DNA from: Bacillus sp. V59.32b
GTDB taxonomy: Bacteria > Bacillota > Bacilli > Bacillales > DSM-1321
DNA: 64,000 nt
Assembly (NCBI RefSeq): GCF_003429085.1
Contig: NZ_QVTC01000049.1
Location: 1 to 64,000 of the forward strand
Reading direction: 5' to 3'
Made by a program: the position numbers and the translations under genes
Notes under the pieces: model-generated
Database searches by the model: none
Told to the model about the DNA's origin: nothing
Seen by the model: the letters and a program-made list of their open reading frames with translations, nothing else
In this document: in pieces, positions 18,695 through 27,508 of the stretch
Position numbering within the stretch: the first letter of the stretch is position 1
How the letters are laid out: every line of letters starts with the position of its first letter

Positions 18695-19747
18695 ATGAAA
18701 AAGCTAGTTGCTGTAAAACCGAGAGAAGCTGCATTTGTAGCATATGAAGATCGAGCGATCCAACCAAATGAAGTGAAAATTAAAGTTGACTTTGCCTCAC
18801 CTAAACATGGCACGGAAGTAGTCGACTTCCGTGGGGTGTCCCCTTTTATTGATGAGAATTTCAATGAAGAATGGCGCATGTTCATGCCTCGTGAAGACGG
18901 AGAAAAAGGAATCGTTTTTGGTGAATTCCAGCTTGGGAATATGGTTGTCGGCAAAATAGTTGAAGCCGGCAGTGACGTTACTGGATACAAAATCGGAGAC
19001 ACCGTTTGTACGTACGGCTTTATTATGGAAACCGTGATTGTCAATGCGGTCGATAACCATAGACTGCGCAAAATGCCTGAAGGCGCGAAATGGCAAAATG
19101 CGGTCTGTTATGATCCAGCGCAATTTGCGATGAGTGGGGTTCGTGATGCAAATGTCCGTGCAGGAGATTATGTAGTGGTTGTTGGCTTGGGTGCTATCGG
19201 CCAAATTGCGATTCAACTTGCGAAAAAAGCAGGAGCGAGTATCGTTATCGGGATTGACCCCCTTGAAAATCGCCGGGATATAGCTCTTCGCCATGGAGCA
19301 GATGCTTGCTTCGACCCAACTGCTTGCGATGTTGGCTATGAAGTGAAAAATATTACGAACAAAATCGGTGCCGATTCGATTATTGAAACAAGCGGGAATG
19401 CGGCAGCTTTACAATCAGCACTAAAGGGCATTGCATACGGTGGTACCATTTCTTATGTCGCTTTCGCGAAACCTCTCGAGGGATTGAATTTTGGCCGCGA
19501 AGCACATTTCAACAATGCGAAGATTGTTTTCTCCCGCGCCGCCAGTGAGCCGAATCCGGACTACCCGCGCTGGAACCGAAAACGCATTGAAGATACATGC
19601 TGGGAATTATTAATGAATGGACATCTTGATTGTGAAGATATCATTGATCCCATCGTTTCTTTCGAAGAAAGTGCGGATGCCTACATGAAATACGTAGACC
19701 AGCAACCTCAATTAAGTATAAAAATGGGGATTGAACTAAAAAAATAA
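18695..19747 (+). CDS. ycjQ: Zinc-dependent alcohol dehydrogenase family oxidoreductase (YcjQ-like)
   Basis: MDR-superfamily NAD(P) dehydrogenase, 350 residues, the same length as YcjQ. It has a GroES-like N-terminal domain and a Rossmann domain with VVGLGAIGQIAIQLAKKAGA (about residues 161-180) followed by an acidic residue (GIDPLENR). E. coli YcjQ is reported to oxidise the C3 hydroxyl of D-gulosides, working with YcjR and YcjS to convert gulosides to glucosides. The same position between permease and isomerase genes supports that role here, but the substrate is inferred. RBS GAGAGGAAG lies upstream of ATG 18695. Confidence 0.85.
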   Translation: MKKLVAVKPREAAFVAYEDRAIQPNEVKIKVDFASPKHGTEVVDFRGVSPFIDENFNEEWRMFMPREDGEKGIVFGEFQLGNMVVGKIVEAGSDVTGYKIGDTVCTYGFIMETVIVNAVDNHRLRKMPEGAKWQNAVCYDPAQFAMSGVRDANVRAGDYVVVVGLGAIGQIAIQLAKKAGASIVIGIDPLENRRDIALRHGADACFDPTACDVGYEVKNITNKIGADSIIETSGNAAALQSALKGIAYGGTISYVAFAKPLEGLNFGREAHFNNAKIVFSRAASEPNPDYPRWNRKRIEDTCWELLMNGHLDCEDIIDPIVSFEESADAYMKYVDQQPQLSIKMGIELKK

Positions 19748-19830
19748 TGATGATTTGTAGAAACTCGGATAATTTTATTAGCGATTAATAATCTCAAGGT
19801 AATGCAAAGCAATATACAGCATTAATGAAA

Positions 19831-19864
19831 CAAAATCCTTATTTGAAATGAATAGGGATTTTGT
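19831..19864 (+). terminator. Intercistronic hairpin upstream of the ycjR-like gene
   Basis: CAAAATCCTTATT and AATAGGGATTTTG flank a 7-nt loop, giving a 13-bp stem with one G-T pair. It ends in TTTAT, 23 bp before the next start. Terminator-like, but within the operon. Confidence 0.5.
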
Positions 19865-19887
19865 TTATCCGATAGGAGGCGTTATCA

Positions 19888-20682
19888 ATGAAAATTGGTA
19901 CACAAAATCAAGCGTTTTTTCCAGAAGATATTAAAGAAAAGTTCCGTTATTTAAAAGAAATGGGATTTGAAGGCTTTGAAATTGACGGCAAATTATTGGT
20001 CGATCATATAGATGAAGTAAAAGAAGCGATTGAAGAAACCGGGATCCCGGTCACTACAGCCTGCGGTGGTTATAACGGATGGATCGGGGACTTTATTGAG
20101 GAACGAAGGTTAAACGGATTGGCAGAAATCAAAGATATTTTGAAGGCGCTGAAAGAAGTCGGAGGAAAAGGAATCGTGGTTCCTGCTGCCTGGGGCATGT
20201 TTACCTACCGCTTGCCGCCAATGGTCTCCCCACGCAGCCAGGCAGGAGATCGGAAAGCGGTAAGTGAATCCCTCATTTACTTAAATAGAATTGCTGAAGA
20301 AACAGGGACAACGATTTTCTTAGAGCCGTTGAATCGCTATCAAGACCACATGATAAACACTTTGGCAGATGCACGCAATTATATAGAAGAAAATGATTTG
20401 AAAAACGTTAAAATTATCGCTGACTTTTACCATATGAACATTGAAGAGGATGGTATTTCTGAGGCTTTGTATCAATATCGCGATTTAATTGGGCATATTC
20501 ATCTCGCGGATAATCACAGATATCAGCCGGGAAGCGGTTCACTTGATTTCAAAAAGCATTTTCAGACGTTAAAGGAAATTGGCTATAACGGTTTCTTGAA
20601 CTTTGAATGCCGTATCAGAGGAAACGATCCGGAAGTTGAATATGTAAAAGCATTGCAACACTTGAAGGAATCATTAAGCTGA
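19888..20682 (+). CDS. ycjR: TIM-barrel sugar isomerase/epimerase (YcjR-like)
   Basis: AP endonuclease family 2 / xylose isomerase-like TIM barrel, 264 residues (YcjR about 262). Putative metal-binding acids and histidines appear in the expected places: FLEPLNRYQDHMINT (about residues 148-162), IIADFYHMNIEED, HIHLADNHRYQPGSG and FLNFECRIRG. E. coli YcjR is reported to epimerise C4 of 3-keto-glucosides/gulosides, the middle step between YcjQ and YcjS. RBS ATAGGAGG is close to ATG 19888, and the gene ends 13 bp before the ycjS-like gene. Confidence 0.85.
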   Translation: MKIGTQNQAFFPEDIKEKFRYLKEMGFEGFEIDGKLLVDHIDEVKEAIEETGIPVTTACGGYNGWIGDFIEERRLNGLAEIKDILKALKEVGGKGIVVPAAWGMFTYRLPPMVSPRSQAGDRKAVSESLIYLNRIAEETGTTIFLEPLNRYQDHMINTLADARNYIEENDLKNVKIIADFYHMNIEEDGISEALYQYRDLIGHIHLADNHRYQPGSGSLDFKKHFQTLKEIGYNGFLNFECRIRGNDPEVEYVKALQHLKESLS

Positions 20683-20695
20683 GAGGGGTAGCATC

Positions 20696-21733
20696 GTGAG
20701 AAAAAAGAGAGTTGCGATCATTGGCGGAGGACAAGTTGCGGAAAAGGTTCATGTTTCTTATTACCGCATGCGGGAAGAAATTGACCTGGTTGCCGTTGTT
20801 AGTCCGAATTCCGATCGGGCAAAGAGCTTTGCTGAGCGTAATGATATCCTTCATTATTATACAGATGCGGCAGAAATGTATGCTGTGGAAAAACCGGACA
20901 TGGTTAGTATTTGTACGCCAAATAACGTTCATTATGAAAATGTAATGCTTGCCTTGGAAAATGGCTGTGATGTTTTGTGTGAGAAACCACCTGCTATTTC
21001 AGCAGATGAAGCAAAAAAAATGCAGGAAACGGCCATACAAAACAATTGCATCCTGGCTTATAATTTTCATCACCGATTTGCCGATGATGTTTCAATTCTA
21101 AGACAAAAAGCAGCAGAAGGCGTCCTAGGTGATATTTACGCAGTCAAGGTTCAAGCTTTGCGACGCTGTGGAATTCCGGGCTGGGGAAGCTTCACGAATA
21201 AGGACATTCAAGGGGGCGGCCCTCTCATCGACCTAGGAGTCCATATGCTGGATGCCGCTTTATATGTGTTAGGTTTTCCGAAAGTCAAGAAGGTAACCGC
21301 TAAAATGTTCCAGAAAATCGGTACAAAAAAATCCGAGGGGACGCTCGGGGAATGGGACCCGAAAAAATTTGAAGTCGAAGATTCTCTTTTTGGCTTTATC
21401 GAGTTAGAAGGTGGCGGCTTGTTGCAGCTTGAAACATCATTTGCCTTATATATAAAAGAAACTTCCATTATGAATGTTGAATTTTGCGGTGATCAAGCCG
21501 GAGCCACTCTTTTTCCTGCCCAGATCTATATGGATGAACGGGGAGAACTGGTTTCACTATTAAATAGGGAAACAGCTGATCCGGACCGCCACCAAAAAAG
21601 TATGGCGGCTTTTGTCGATAAGTGTTTAGGAAAAGATGTAATGGTGGCAGACGGACAGCAGGGATACGTCATCCAACAACTCATTGAAGCTTTTTATCAA
21701 TCTGCCGAAAAAGGTGAAAGTGTGTCATTATGA
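20696..21733 (+). CDS. ycjS: Gfo/Idh/MocA family oxidoreductase (YcjS-like glucoside 3-dehydrogenase)
   Basis: NAD(P)-dependent oxidoreductase, 345 residues from a GTG start with RBS GAGGGGTAG. The N-terminal Rossmann fold has VAIIGGGQVAEKVHV, then the family EKPPA motif (LCEKPPAIS near residue 98) holding the catalytic Lys. The C-terminal half shows GGGPLIDLGVHMLDAALYVLG, with the usual Asp-x-x-x-His pair. E. coli YcjS acts as a glucoside 3-dehydrogenase that reduces the 3-keto product. The stop overlaps the next gene by 4 bp (ATGA), so translation is coupled. Confidence 0.87.
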   Translation: MRKKRVAIIGGGQVAEKVHVSYYRMREEIDLVAVVSPNSDRAKSFAERNDILHYYTDAAEMYAVEKPDMVSICTPNNVHYENVMLALENGCDVLCEKPPAISADEAKKMQETAIQNNCILAYNFHHRFADDVSILRQKAAEGVLGDIYAVKVQALRRCGIPGWGSFTNKDIQGGGPLIDLGVHMLDAALYVLGFPKVKKVTAKMFQKIGTKKSEGTLGEWDPKKFEVEDSLFGFIELEGGGLLQLETSFALYIKETSIMNVEFCGDQAGATLFPAQIYMDERGELVSLLNRETADPDRHQKSMAAFVDKCLGKDVMVADGQQGYVIQQLIEAFYQSAEKGESVSL

Positions 21734-23964
21734 AAAACAACGAACAAGTACTAAGTGAAAAACTATTTGATCTCCATTATATAAATAAGTTTGCCAGTTT
21801 AATGACTTTAGGTAATGGCTATTTAGGTCTTCGGGCGACCCATGAAGAAGACTATGCGGAACAAACAAGGGGCATGTATGTAGCCGGGATTTATAATAAA
21901 GCTGCTTCTAATGAACCTTCAGATTTAGTGAATTTGCCTGATATGGCGGGAATGCGCATTGAAATCGACGGAGAAGTTTTTTCGCTCCAAGAAGGGGAAA
22001 TTGTTTCATATGAACGGCAATTAAATCTTGCAAACGGGGAAATGGGACGCGAGATTTTATGGAAAAGCAATGCCGGAGCTCGCTTCCGCCTGGTTTTCCA
22101 ACGCTTTGTATCAAAAAATGACTTGCATTTGCTTGCGATGAAATTCAAGATTACTAGTTTAGACAAAGAGGCAACATTAAAAGTTGTTACCGGAATCGAT
22201 GCCCAACAAACCAATTTTGGTAAACAGCATCTTATCGAAGAAAAAGTCCGTGTATTTGAAGAAGATATCATGCAGGGTGTATATAAAACCACTGAGTCCG
22301 GACATACGATTGCACTGGCAACAAGCTGTATTTGTCCGGAGGAAAGCGATATATCCTTTTCTGCGAAAAACAGGCAGTTGCAATCAACCATCAAGCAGGA
22401 TCTTGCGGTTAACTTACCATTTGTTGTTGAGAAAATTGGGTGCGTTTTTACGTCGCTTGACAATGGTGAAGCGGGTGTTGATCCAGAGACTTCAAGCCAG
22501 AACGCATTGAAAACTTATTCCTCTATTGGTTATGACGCTTTACTCGCACAGTCGGCTCTAAAATGGGAGCAATTTTGGCAACAAAAACGTGTCAAAATAA
22601 CGTCAACCAACGAATTTGACCAGTTGGCTCTTGATTTCGCACTGTATCATCTAGAGATCATGACACCAGCGCATGATACCAGATTCAGTGTTGGAGCTAA
22701 AGGATTGACAGGAGAAGGCTATAAAGGGCATATTTTTTGGGATACTGAAATATTCATCGCACCATTTCACCTGTATACACAACCGGAAACTGCTAAGAAA
22801 CTATTAAGCTATCGTTATTTACATTTAGAACAGGCAAAAGAAAAAGCGTTATTGAACGGCTATGAAGGTGCTTTGTTTCCATGGGAAAGTGCTTTTTCAG
22901 GAAAAGAAGAAACCCCTGAATTCGCAGCAATAAACATTAGGACCGGACAGCGCCAGAAAGTAGCTTCAGCGATAGCTGAACATCATATCGTCGCAGACAT
23001 TGCTTACGCGGTGGCCCAGTATTACGAAAATACTCAAGATGATGTATTCATGAAAAAAGAAGGACTTGCGTTGCTTAAAGAAACAGCCCGCTTTTGGATT
23101 ACCCGTGCCGTTGAAGACAATGGCCGTCTTTCCATAAAAGATGTCATCGGACCCGATGAGTATACAGAGCACGTTGATAACAATGCATATACAAACTATA
23201 TGGCTTATTACAATGTGGAGAAAGCTATCTATTTCATGGATAAGTTTGGGGATGCTGATGAGTTGCTCTTGGAACGGGGACAGGCATTCCTTAACCGATT
23301 GTATTTACCGAAGCCGAATAAAGATCAAATCATTCCGCAGGATGATACGTTCTTGAACAAGACTCAAATAGATTTGACCCGCTATAAGGAAAACCAGGGA
23401 AGCCAGGGCATTTTATTGGATTATTCCCGCCAAGAAGTAAATGAAATGCAGATTCTAAAGCAAGCGGATGTCGTCATGCTGTTGTATCTGTTTCCAGAAT
23501 TGTTTCCACGCGATATGATATTGGAAAATTTACATTATTATGAGGAGCACACGATCCACGATTCTTCACTGAGTAAAGCGATCCATGCGATTGTCGCAGC
23601 ACGTTGTGGTGAAAATGATGTCGCTTATCGCTTTTTCCAGGAGGCTTGCCTAATCGATTTAGGCCCGGATCCCCATTCCTCGGATGAAGGGCTACATGCG
23701 GCCTCCCTCGGTGCTCTATGGCTGGCAACGATTTTTGGGTTTGCCAATATTTCCTCTGAAAATGATCGGTTAAATATAAATCCTAAACTGCCAACCAGTT
23801 GGACTGAACTCACTTTTCCCTTCCATTGGCAAGGGTCTAGCTTAGAAATATTGTTAACGCATCAGAAGATCACCATGACAAAGGTTACCGGTCCTGAGTT
23901 AACAGTTGGGATAAATAATGAGGAATACCGTCTATCAGACAAAATTGAAGTCCGCCTAGCATAA
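21730..23964 (+). CDS. ycjT: GH65 disaccharide phosphorylase, probable kojibiose-type (YcjT-like)
   Basis: Inverting phosphorylase of glycoside hydrolase family 65, releasing beta-glucose-1-phosphate. 744 residues (YcjT about 755). N-terminal beta-sandwich (LMTLGNGYLGLRATHEED), alpha/alpha barrel with GHIFWDTEIFIAPFHLYTQP, and the catalytic-acid block GPDEYTEHVDNNAYTN (E477). The phosphate-site block SSLSKAIHAIVAA and the C-terminal jelly roll are intact. E. coli YcjT is a kojibiose phosphorylase. The beta-phosphoglucomutase two genes on is the expected partner because only GH65 gives the beta anomer. Maltose, trehalose or nigerose specificity cannot be excluded from sequence. Confidence 0.88.
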   Translation: MKNNEQVLSEKLFDLHYINKFASLMTLGNGYLGLRATHEEDYAEQTRGMYVAGIYNKAASNEPSDLVNLPDMAGMRIEIDGEVFSLQEGEIVSYERQLNLANGEMGREILWKSNAGARFRLVFQRFVSKNDLHLLAMKFKITSLDKEATLKVVTGIDAQQTNFGKQHLIEEKVRVFEEDIMQGVYKTTESGHTIALATSCICPEESDISFSAKNRQLQSTIKQDLAVNLPFVVEKIGCVFTSLDNGEAGVDPETSSQNALKTYSSIGYDALLAQSALKWEQFWQQKRVKITSTNEFDQLALDFALYHLEIMTPAHDTRFSVGAKGLTGEGYKGHIFWDTEIFIAPFHLYTQPETAKKLLSYRYLHLEQAKEKALLNGYEGALFPWESAFSGKEETPEFAAINIRTGQRQKVASAIAEHHIVADIAYAVAQYYENTQDDVFMKKEGLALLKETARFWITRAVEDNGRLSIKDVIGPDEYTEHVDNNAYTNYMAYYNVEKAIYFMDKFGDADELLLERGQAFLNRLYLPKPNKDQIIPQDDTFLNKTQIDLTRYKENQGSQGILLDYSRQEVNEMQILKQADVVMLLYLFPELFPRDMILENLHYYEEHTIHDSSLSKAIHAIVAARCGENDVAYRFFQEACLIDLGPDPHSSDEGLHAASLGALWLATIFGFANISSENDRLNINPKLPTSWTELTFPFHWQGSSLEILLTHQKITMTKVTGPELTVGINNEEYRLSDKIEVRLA

Positions 23965-24061
23965 TACGAAAAGCGGATGCTACTGGAATAAGCAAAAAGC
24001 CGTTTGTCCTGCGAAGTTTTTCTCTCAGAAGCTTCCAAAGGAGCTGGAGAAGGAGGAGAAA

Positions 24062-25195
24062 ATGAAGGTTGTTATTGCACCAGATTCATTTAAAGAAAGT
24101 TTAGCCGCCGATCAAGTGGCCAAAGCAATCCATTCCGGGTTCATGGCGATTTTTCCGGAAGCGGAATATCATTTGCTTCCAATAGCAGACGGCGGTGAAG
24201 GCACCGTACAGGCGTTGGCTTCATCAAGTGATGGAAGAATTGAAACAGTCTCTGTCACTGGCCCGCTCGGAGAACAGGTACAGGCAAAAGTCGCCTTTTC
24301 AAACGATGGCAAAAAAGCATTTATAGAAATGGCAGAAGCCTGCGGGCTGCATCTTGTTCCTGCACATTTGCGCAATCCATTGAAAACGACTTCTTATGGT
24401 GTGGGAGAGCTGATTTTATATGCATTGGAACAAGGGGCTGCCGAACTGATTATCGGTGTTGGTGGCAGTGCTACAAATGATGGAGGTATGGGAATGGCTT
24501 CTGCACTTGGCTATCAATTTTATAATGGTTCTGGAAAATTGCTAAAGGGCCGTGGCGAGGATTTATTCCATGCAGTGTCAATGTCTGAAGCCAAACGTGA
24601 TAAACGATTAGATAACGTGAAAATAACCGTTGCAGCAGATGTGGAAAATCCATTAACCGGCAATAACGGTGCAACGTATGTATATGGGCCTCAAAAAGGG
24701 TTGCCTGACAGCAATTTAGCTGATACGGATCTGGCTATGGGGAGATTTTATCAAATGTCTTGCACAAGCTTAGGAAAAGAAGTAGCCCATTTGCCGGGAA
24801 GCGGGGCAGGTGGCGGAATGGGTGCGGCACTTTTATTATTTGCCAATGCCCAACTAAAAAAAGGCATAGAGCTTGTACTGGAGCAATTGAATGTAAAGGA
24901 AATATGCGAGGATGCAGACATTGTGATTGTCGGTGAAGGCAAAATTGACGGACAGACCATATTTGGAAAAGCTCCTGCAGGTGTGGCGGCCTGCGCTCCT
25001 TCAAAGGCAAAAGTCATTGCCATTTGCGGTAGTGTGGGTGAGGGTAATGAAGCACTGTACGATCATGGTTTTGATGCGATATTCCCAACCATTCCAGCAT
25101 TGCTGCCGTTAGAACATATCATGGGTAACGCATTTGTCAATGTAGAGAGAACTGCACGGAATGTAGCGGCGCTGCTTCGGAAAGAGAGGGATTAA
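24062..25195 (+). CDS. Glycerate 2-kinase (GlxK/GarK family)
   Basis: ATP-dependent glycerate kinase of the type I family (PF02595), 377 residues. Motifs: APDSFKESLAA at the N terminus, PIADGGEGTV near residue 42, a Gly-rich GVGGSATNDGGMGMASALG near residue 135, and GEGKIDGQT in the second domain. The family makes 2-phosphoglycerate, which enters glycolysis directly. RBS GGAGAAGGAGG precedes ATG 24062; the gene stops 1 bp before the mutase GTG. It is absent from the E. coli ycj operon. Its insertion here would recover the glycerate released by phosphorolysis of glucosylglycerate. Confidence 0.9.
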   Translation: MKVVIAPDSFKESLAADQVAKAIHSGFMAIFPEAEYHLLPIADGGEGTVQALASSSDGRIETVSVTGPLGEQVQAKVAFSNDGKKAFIEMAEACGLHLVPAHLRNPLKTTSYGVGELILYALEQGAAELIIGVGGSATNDGGMGMASALGYQFYNGSGKLLKGRGEDLFHAVSMSEAKRDKRLDNVKITVAADVENPLTGNNGATYVYGPQKGLPDSNLADTDLAMGRFYQMSCTSLGKEVAHLPGSGAGGGMGAALLLFANAQLKKGIELVLEQLNVKEICEDADIVIVGEGKIDGQTIFGKAPAGVAACAPSKAKVIAICGSVGEGNEALYDHGFDAIFPTIPALLPLEHIMGNAFVNVERTARNVAALLRKERD

Positions 25196-25196
25196 A

Positions 25197-25874
25197 GTGA
25201 AAAAACATCATATTGATGCTGTGGTCTTTGACCTGGATGGAGTCATTACTGATACCGCGCATTATCATTTTTTAGCTTGGAAGCAATTGGCCGAAGAACT
25301 TGGGATAACGATAGATGAAGTATTTAATGAACGGCTGAAGGGAGTAAGCCGGATGGATTCCCTTGAGTTGATTTTACAATTTGGAAACCGACAAAACGAC
25401 TTTACTTTAGCAGAAAAAGAAAAAATGGCTGAAAAGAAGAACCTTCATTACTGTGAGTTTTTAAAGGAATTGACGCCAAGCGACGTGTTGCCGGGGATTT
25501 TGGTGCTGATTAAAAACATTAAAGCAGAAGGCGTTCCAATTGCGCTGGCTTCTGTTTCGAAAAACGCAAGTGCAGTTTTAAAGGCACTCCAGTTAGAGGG
25601 TACATTTGATTCTATTGTAGATGCAGCAAAAGTTAAAAAATCCAAACCGGATCCGGAAATTTTTTTAACAGCATGCAGCCAGCTTGGTGCGGATCCAAAA
25701 CAGTCAATCGGCATTGAAGATGCGGCAGCAGGAATTGATTCCATCAAAGCGAGCGAAATGTTCGCGGTCGGTGTTGGCAATGCGCTTCATAAAGCTGATT
25801 ATCAGGTGGCAGCAACGGACCTGCTTCAATGGGATATGATCAAAGATAGATATAAAAAATGGATAGAAGGATAG
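25197..25874 (+). CDS. ycjU: Beta-phosphoglucomutase (YcjU-like)
   Basis: HAD-superfamily enzyme converting beta-glucose-1-phosphate to glucose-6-phosphate. 225 residues (family about 220). The phosphoryl-accepting pair is in VFDLDGVITDTAHYHF (D-x-D at residues 11-13). Substrate residues are in RLKGVSRMDSLELIL, with SVSKNA (motif II), KKSKPDPEIF (motif III Lys) and GIEDAAAGI (motif IV). GTG start directly after the glycerate kinase stop. It completes the route from the GH65 product to glycolysis. A strong terminator follows. Confidence 0.93.
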   Translation: MKKHHIDAVVFDLDGVITDTAHYHFLAWKQLAEELGITIDEVFNERLKGVSRMDSLELILQFGNRQNDFTLAEKEKMAEKKNLHYCEFLKELTPSDVLPGILVLIKNIKAEGVPIALASVSKNASAVLKALQLEGTFDSIVDAAKVKKSKPDPEIFLTACSQLGADPKQSIGIEDAAAGIDSIKASEMFAVGVGNALHKADYQVAATDLLQWDMIKDRYKKWIEG

Positions 25875-25885
25875 TTCATAAAAGT

Positions 25886-25922
25886 AAGCTTGTAAATTGA
25901 ATCGAATTTACAAGCTTTTTTA
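25886..25922 (+). terminator. Terminator of the phosphorylase operon
   Basis: A 13-bp perfect stem, AAGCTTGTAAATT / AATTTACAAGCTT, with loop GAATCG and TTTT after it. Confidence 0.85.
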
Positions 25923-26030
25923 ATTGAAAAACATTCCTTTTTTAGAATAGGTGATAAGTTATAATTAGAATAAAAAGAAAAACGACGGAGTATCAACGGA
26001 CAACTAATCTATTTACCGAGGTGAAAAACA

Positions 26031-26423
26031 ATGGGCGACATAGTTTTATTCGATGGTGTATGTAACTTCTGTAATAGCAGCGTCCAATTTATCTTAAAGA
26101 AGGATCCTGAAGCTCATTATAGGTTTGGTTCGCTTCAGAGCGATATTGGTAGAGAACTGATTGAAAAGTATGGATTATCGCAGAGTTTAAATAGCATTGT
26201 TCTAATAGAAAATGATAAAAGCTATATAAAGTCCACTGCTGCCTTGAAGATTAGCAGAAACCTGAAGGGTGGCTGGAAGCTGCTATCTATCCTGCGCATC
26301 ATACCAAAGCCGTTGAGGGATTTCTTTTACGATATCATCGCCAGAAACCGCTATAAATGGTTCGGAAAGCAGGACAGCTGTATGCTGCCTTCACCTGAGT
26401 TCAAGGATAGGTTCATCGATTAA
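26031..26423 (+). CDS. Thiol-disulfide oxidoreductase DCC family protein (DUF393, YuxK-like)
   Basis: 130-residue cytoplasmic protein of the DCC family (PF04134). The namesake motif appears as LFDGVCNFCNSSVQFI at residues 6-21: Asp followed by a CxxC pair in a thioredoxin-like fold. The C terminus has the usual NRYKWFGKQDSCMLP. Predicted dithiol/disulfide activity, substrate unknown. RBS GAGGTG before ATG 26031. It stands alone after the operon terminator. Confidence 0.87.
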   Translation: MGDIVLFDGVCNFCNSSVQFILKKDPEAHYRFGSLQSDIGRELIEKYGLSQSLNSIVLIENDKSYIKSTAALKISRNLKGGWKLLSILRIIPKPLRDFFYDIIARNRYKWFGKQDSCMLPSPEFKDRFID

Positions 26424-26498
26424 AGATAGATTGATTGCTTTCATAAGCATAGGGGTAGGCATCATTCGGCATTATAGAGAAAATGGGGGGATTTTGTC

Positions 26499-27005
26499 TT
26501 GGTAAAAGATGTGAAGGTTGAGGAATTGAATGTAATTGGAAATAACATGGATGAACTTTCCGAACTTTTGGTAGAGGTAGTTGAAGAGGGTGCGGCAATT
26601 GGCTTTCTTCCCCCATTGGAATTGCACGAGGCCCGAAACTACTGGGAGTCTCTGTTAAAGTCTGATGTGGTTCTATTTATAGCCAAAATTAATAATGAAA
26701 TAGCGGGAAGCATTCAATTACATTTACCAACGAAACAGAATGGACGTCATAGGGGAGAAATCGCAAAAGTAATGACACATCCTAATCATAGACGAAATGG
26801 GATCGGTCGTTTATTGATGCAGAAAGCCGAAGAAAGTGCGAAGCAAGCGGGTATATCTCTTCTGATTCTGGATACAAGAGAAGGAGATGTTTCGAACCAA
26901 CTCTATCGGTCCATGGGTTATAATGCAGCAGGACGAATCCCTAATTATGCGAAATCAGCGGATGGGCAGTTGCATGCGACGATTATTTATTATAAATCTT
27001 TATAA
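26499..27005 (+). CDS. GNAT family N-acetyltransferase
   Basis: 168 residues from a TTG start preceded by GGGGGG. The acetyl-CoA binding motif A reads VMTHPNHRRNGIGRLLMQKAE (last bases of the beta4-alpha3 unit), followed by LILDTREGDVSNQLYRSMGY (motif B). The acceptor is unknown; relatives are annotated as general GNAT acetyltransferases. No clear operon partner. Confidence 0.87.
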   Translation: MVKDVKVEELNVIGNNMDELSELLVEVVEEGAAIGFLPPLELHEARNYWESLLKSDVVLFIAKINNEIAGSIQLHLPTKQNGRHRGEIAKVMTHPNHRRNGIGRLLMQKAEESAKQAGISLLILDTREGDVSNQLYRSMGYNAAGRIPNYAKSADGQLHATIIYYKSL

Positions 27006-27131
27006 TAACCAAATTAAATAAGGATCGGCTCCTGCTTAGTTCAACTACTTACGATTGGATTAGGGACGAACAAGCCAAGGGAAGAGCTAAAGATTCAATC
27101 CAACTTTAGCCAGCCCCTTTCCCTAATGTCG

Positions 27132-27284
27132 TTAAACTTTATTACGCCCTCTCCCTTTCACGAGCTTTATTACCAAAACGACAACAGCAATAATCAAGAG
27201 TAAGTGTATGATTCCCCCAGCAATATCCAAAACCAACCCTAACACCCAAAATAGTAGTAAGGCCCCTATTATCGTCCAAAGCAT
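27132..27284 (-). CDS. Small membrane protein, lmo0937 family
   Basis: 50-residue ORF read on the minus strand. It starts MLWTIIGALLLFWVLG, continues LDIAGGIIHLLL and ends with a basic tail (VKGRGRNKV). These are the features of the lmo0937 family (two short hydrophobic helices around a Gly-Gly-x-x-His turn) found in Listeria and Bacillus. The ATG at 27284 lies 9 nt after AAGAAGG; an ATG at 27293 abuts that site and is less likely. Function unknown. Confidence 0.8.
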   Translation of the reverse strand: MLWTIIGALLLFWVLGLVLDIAGGIIHLLLIIAVVVLVIKLVKGRGRNKV

Positions 27285-27508
27285 ATTTTTCATCCTTCTT
27301 TCTGTTTTATTTTAACCGCTTAAAATCTTTAGTTGTTTTGTTCCCGAAACGTTGTGAGGATAAACTTTAGAGTTTAAGCGTGTCTGACGAATGTTAAATT
27401 CATTTTATAAGCTGTTTTGTATACAGACTTTCAGATATATGGTATATTTTTTCACTAATTATTATCCAATTAGCTATGTACTCAACTTAGAAAAAGGGTG
27501 TGATACAG

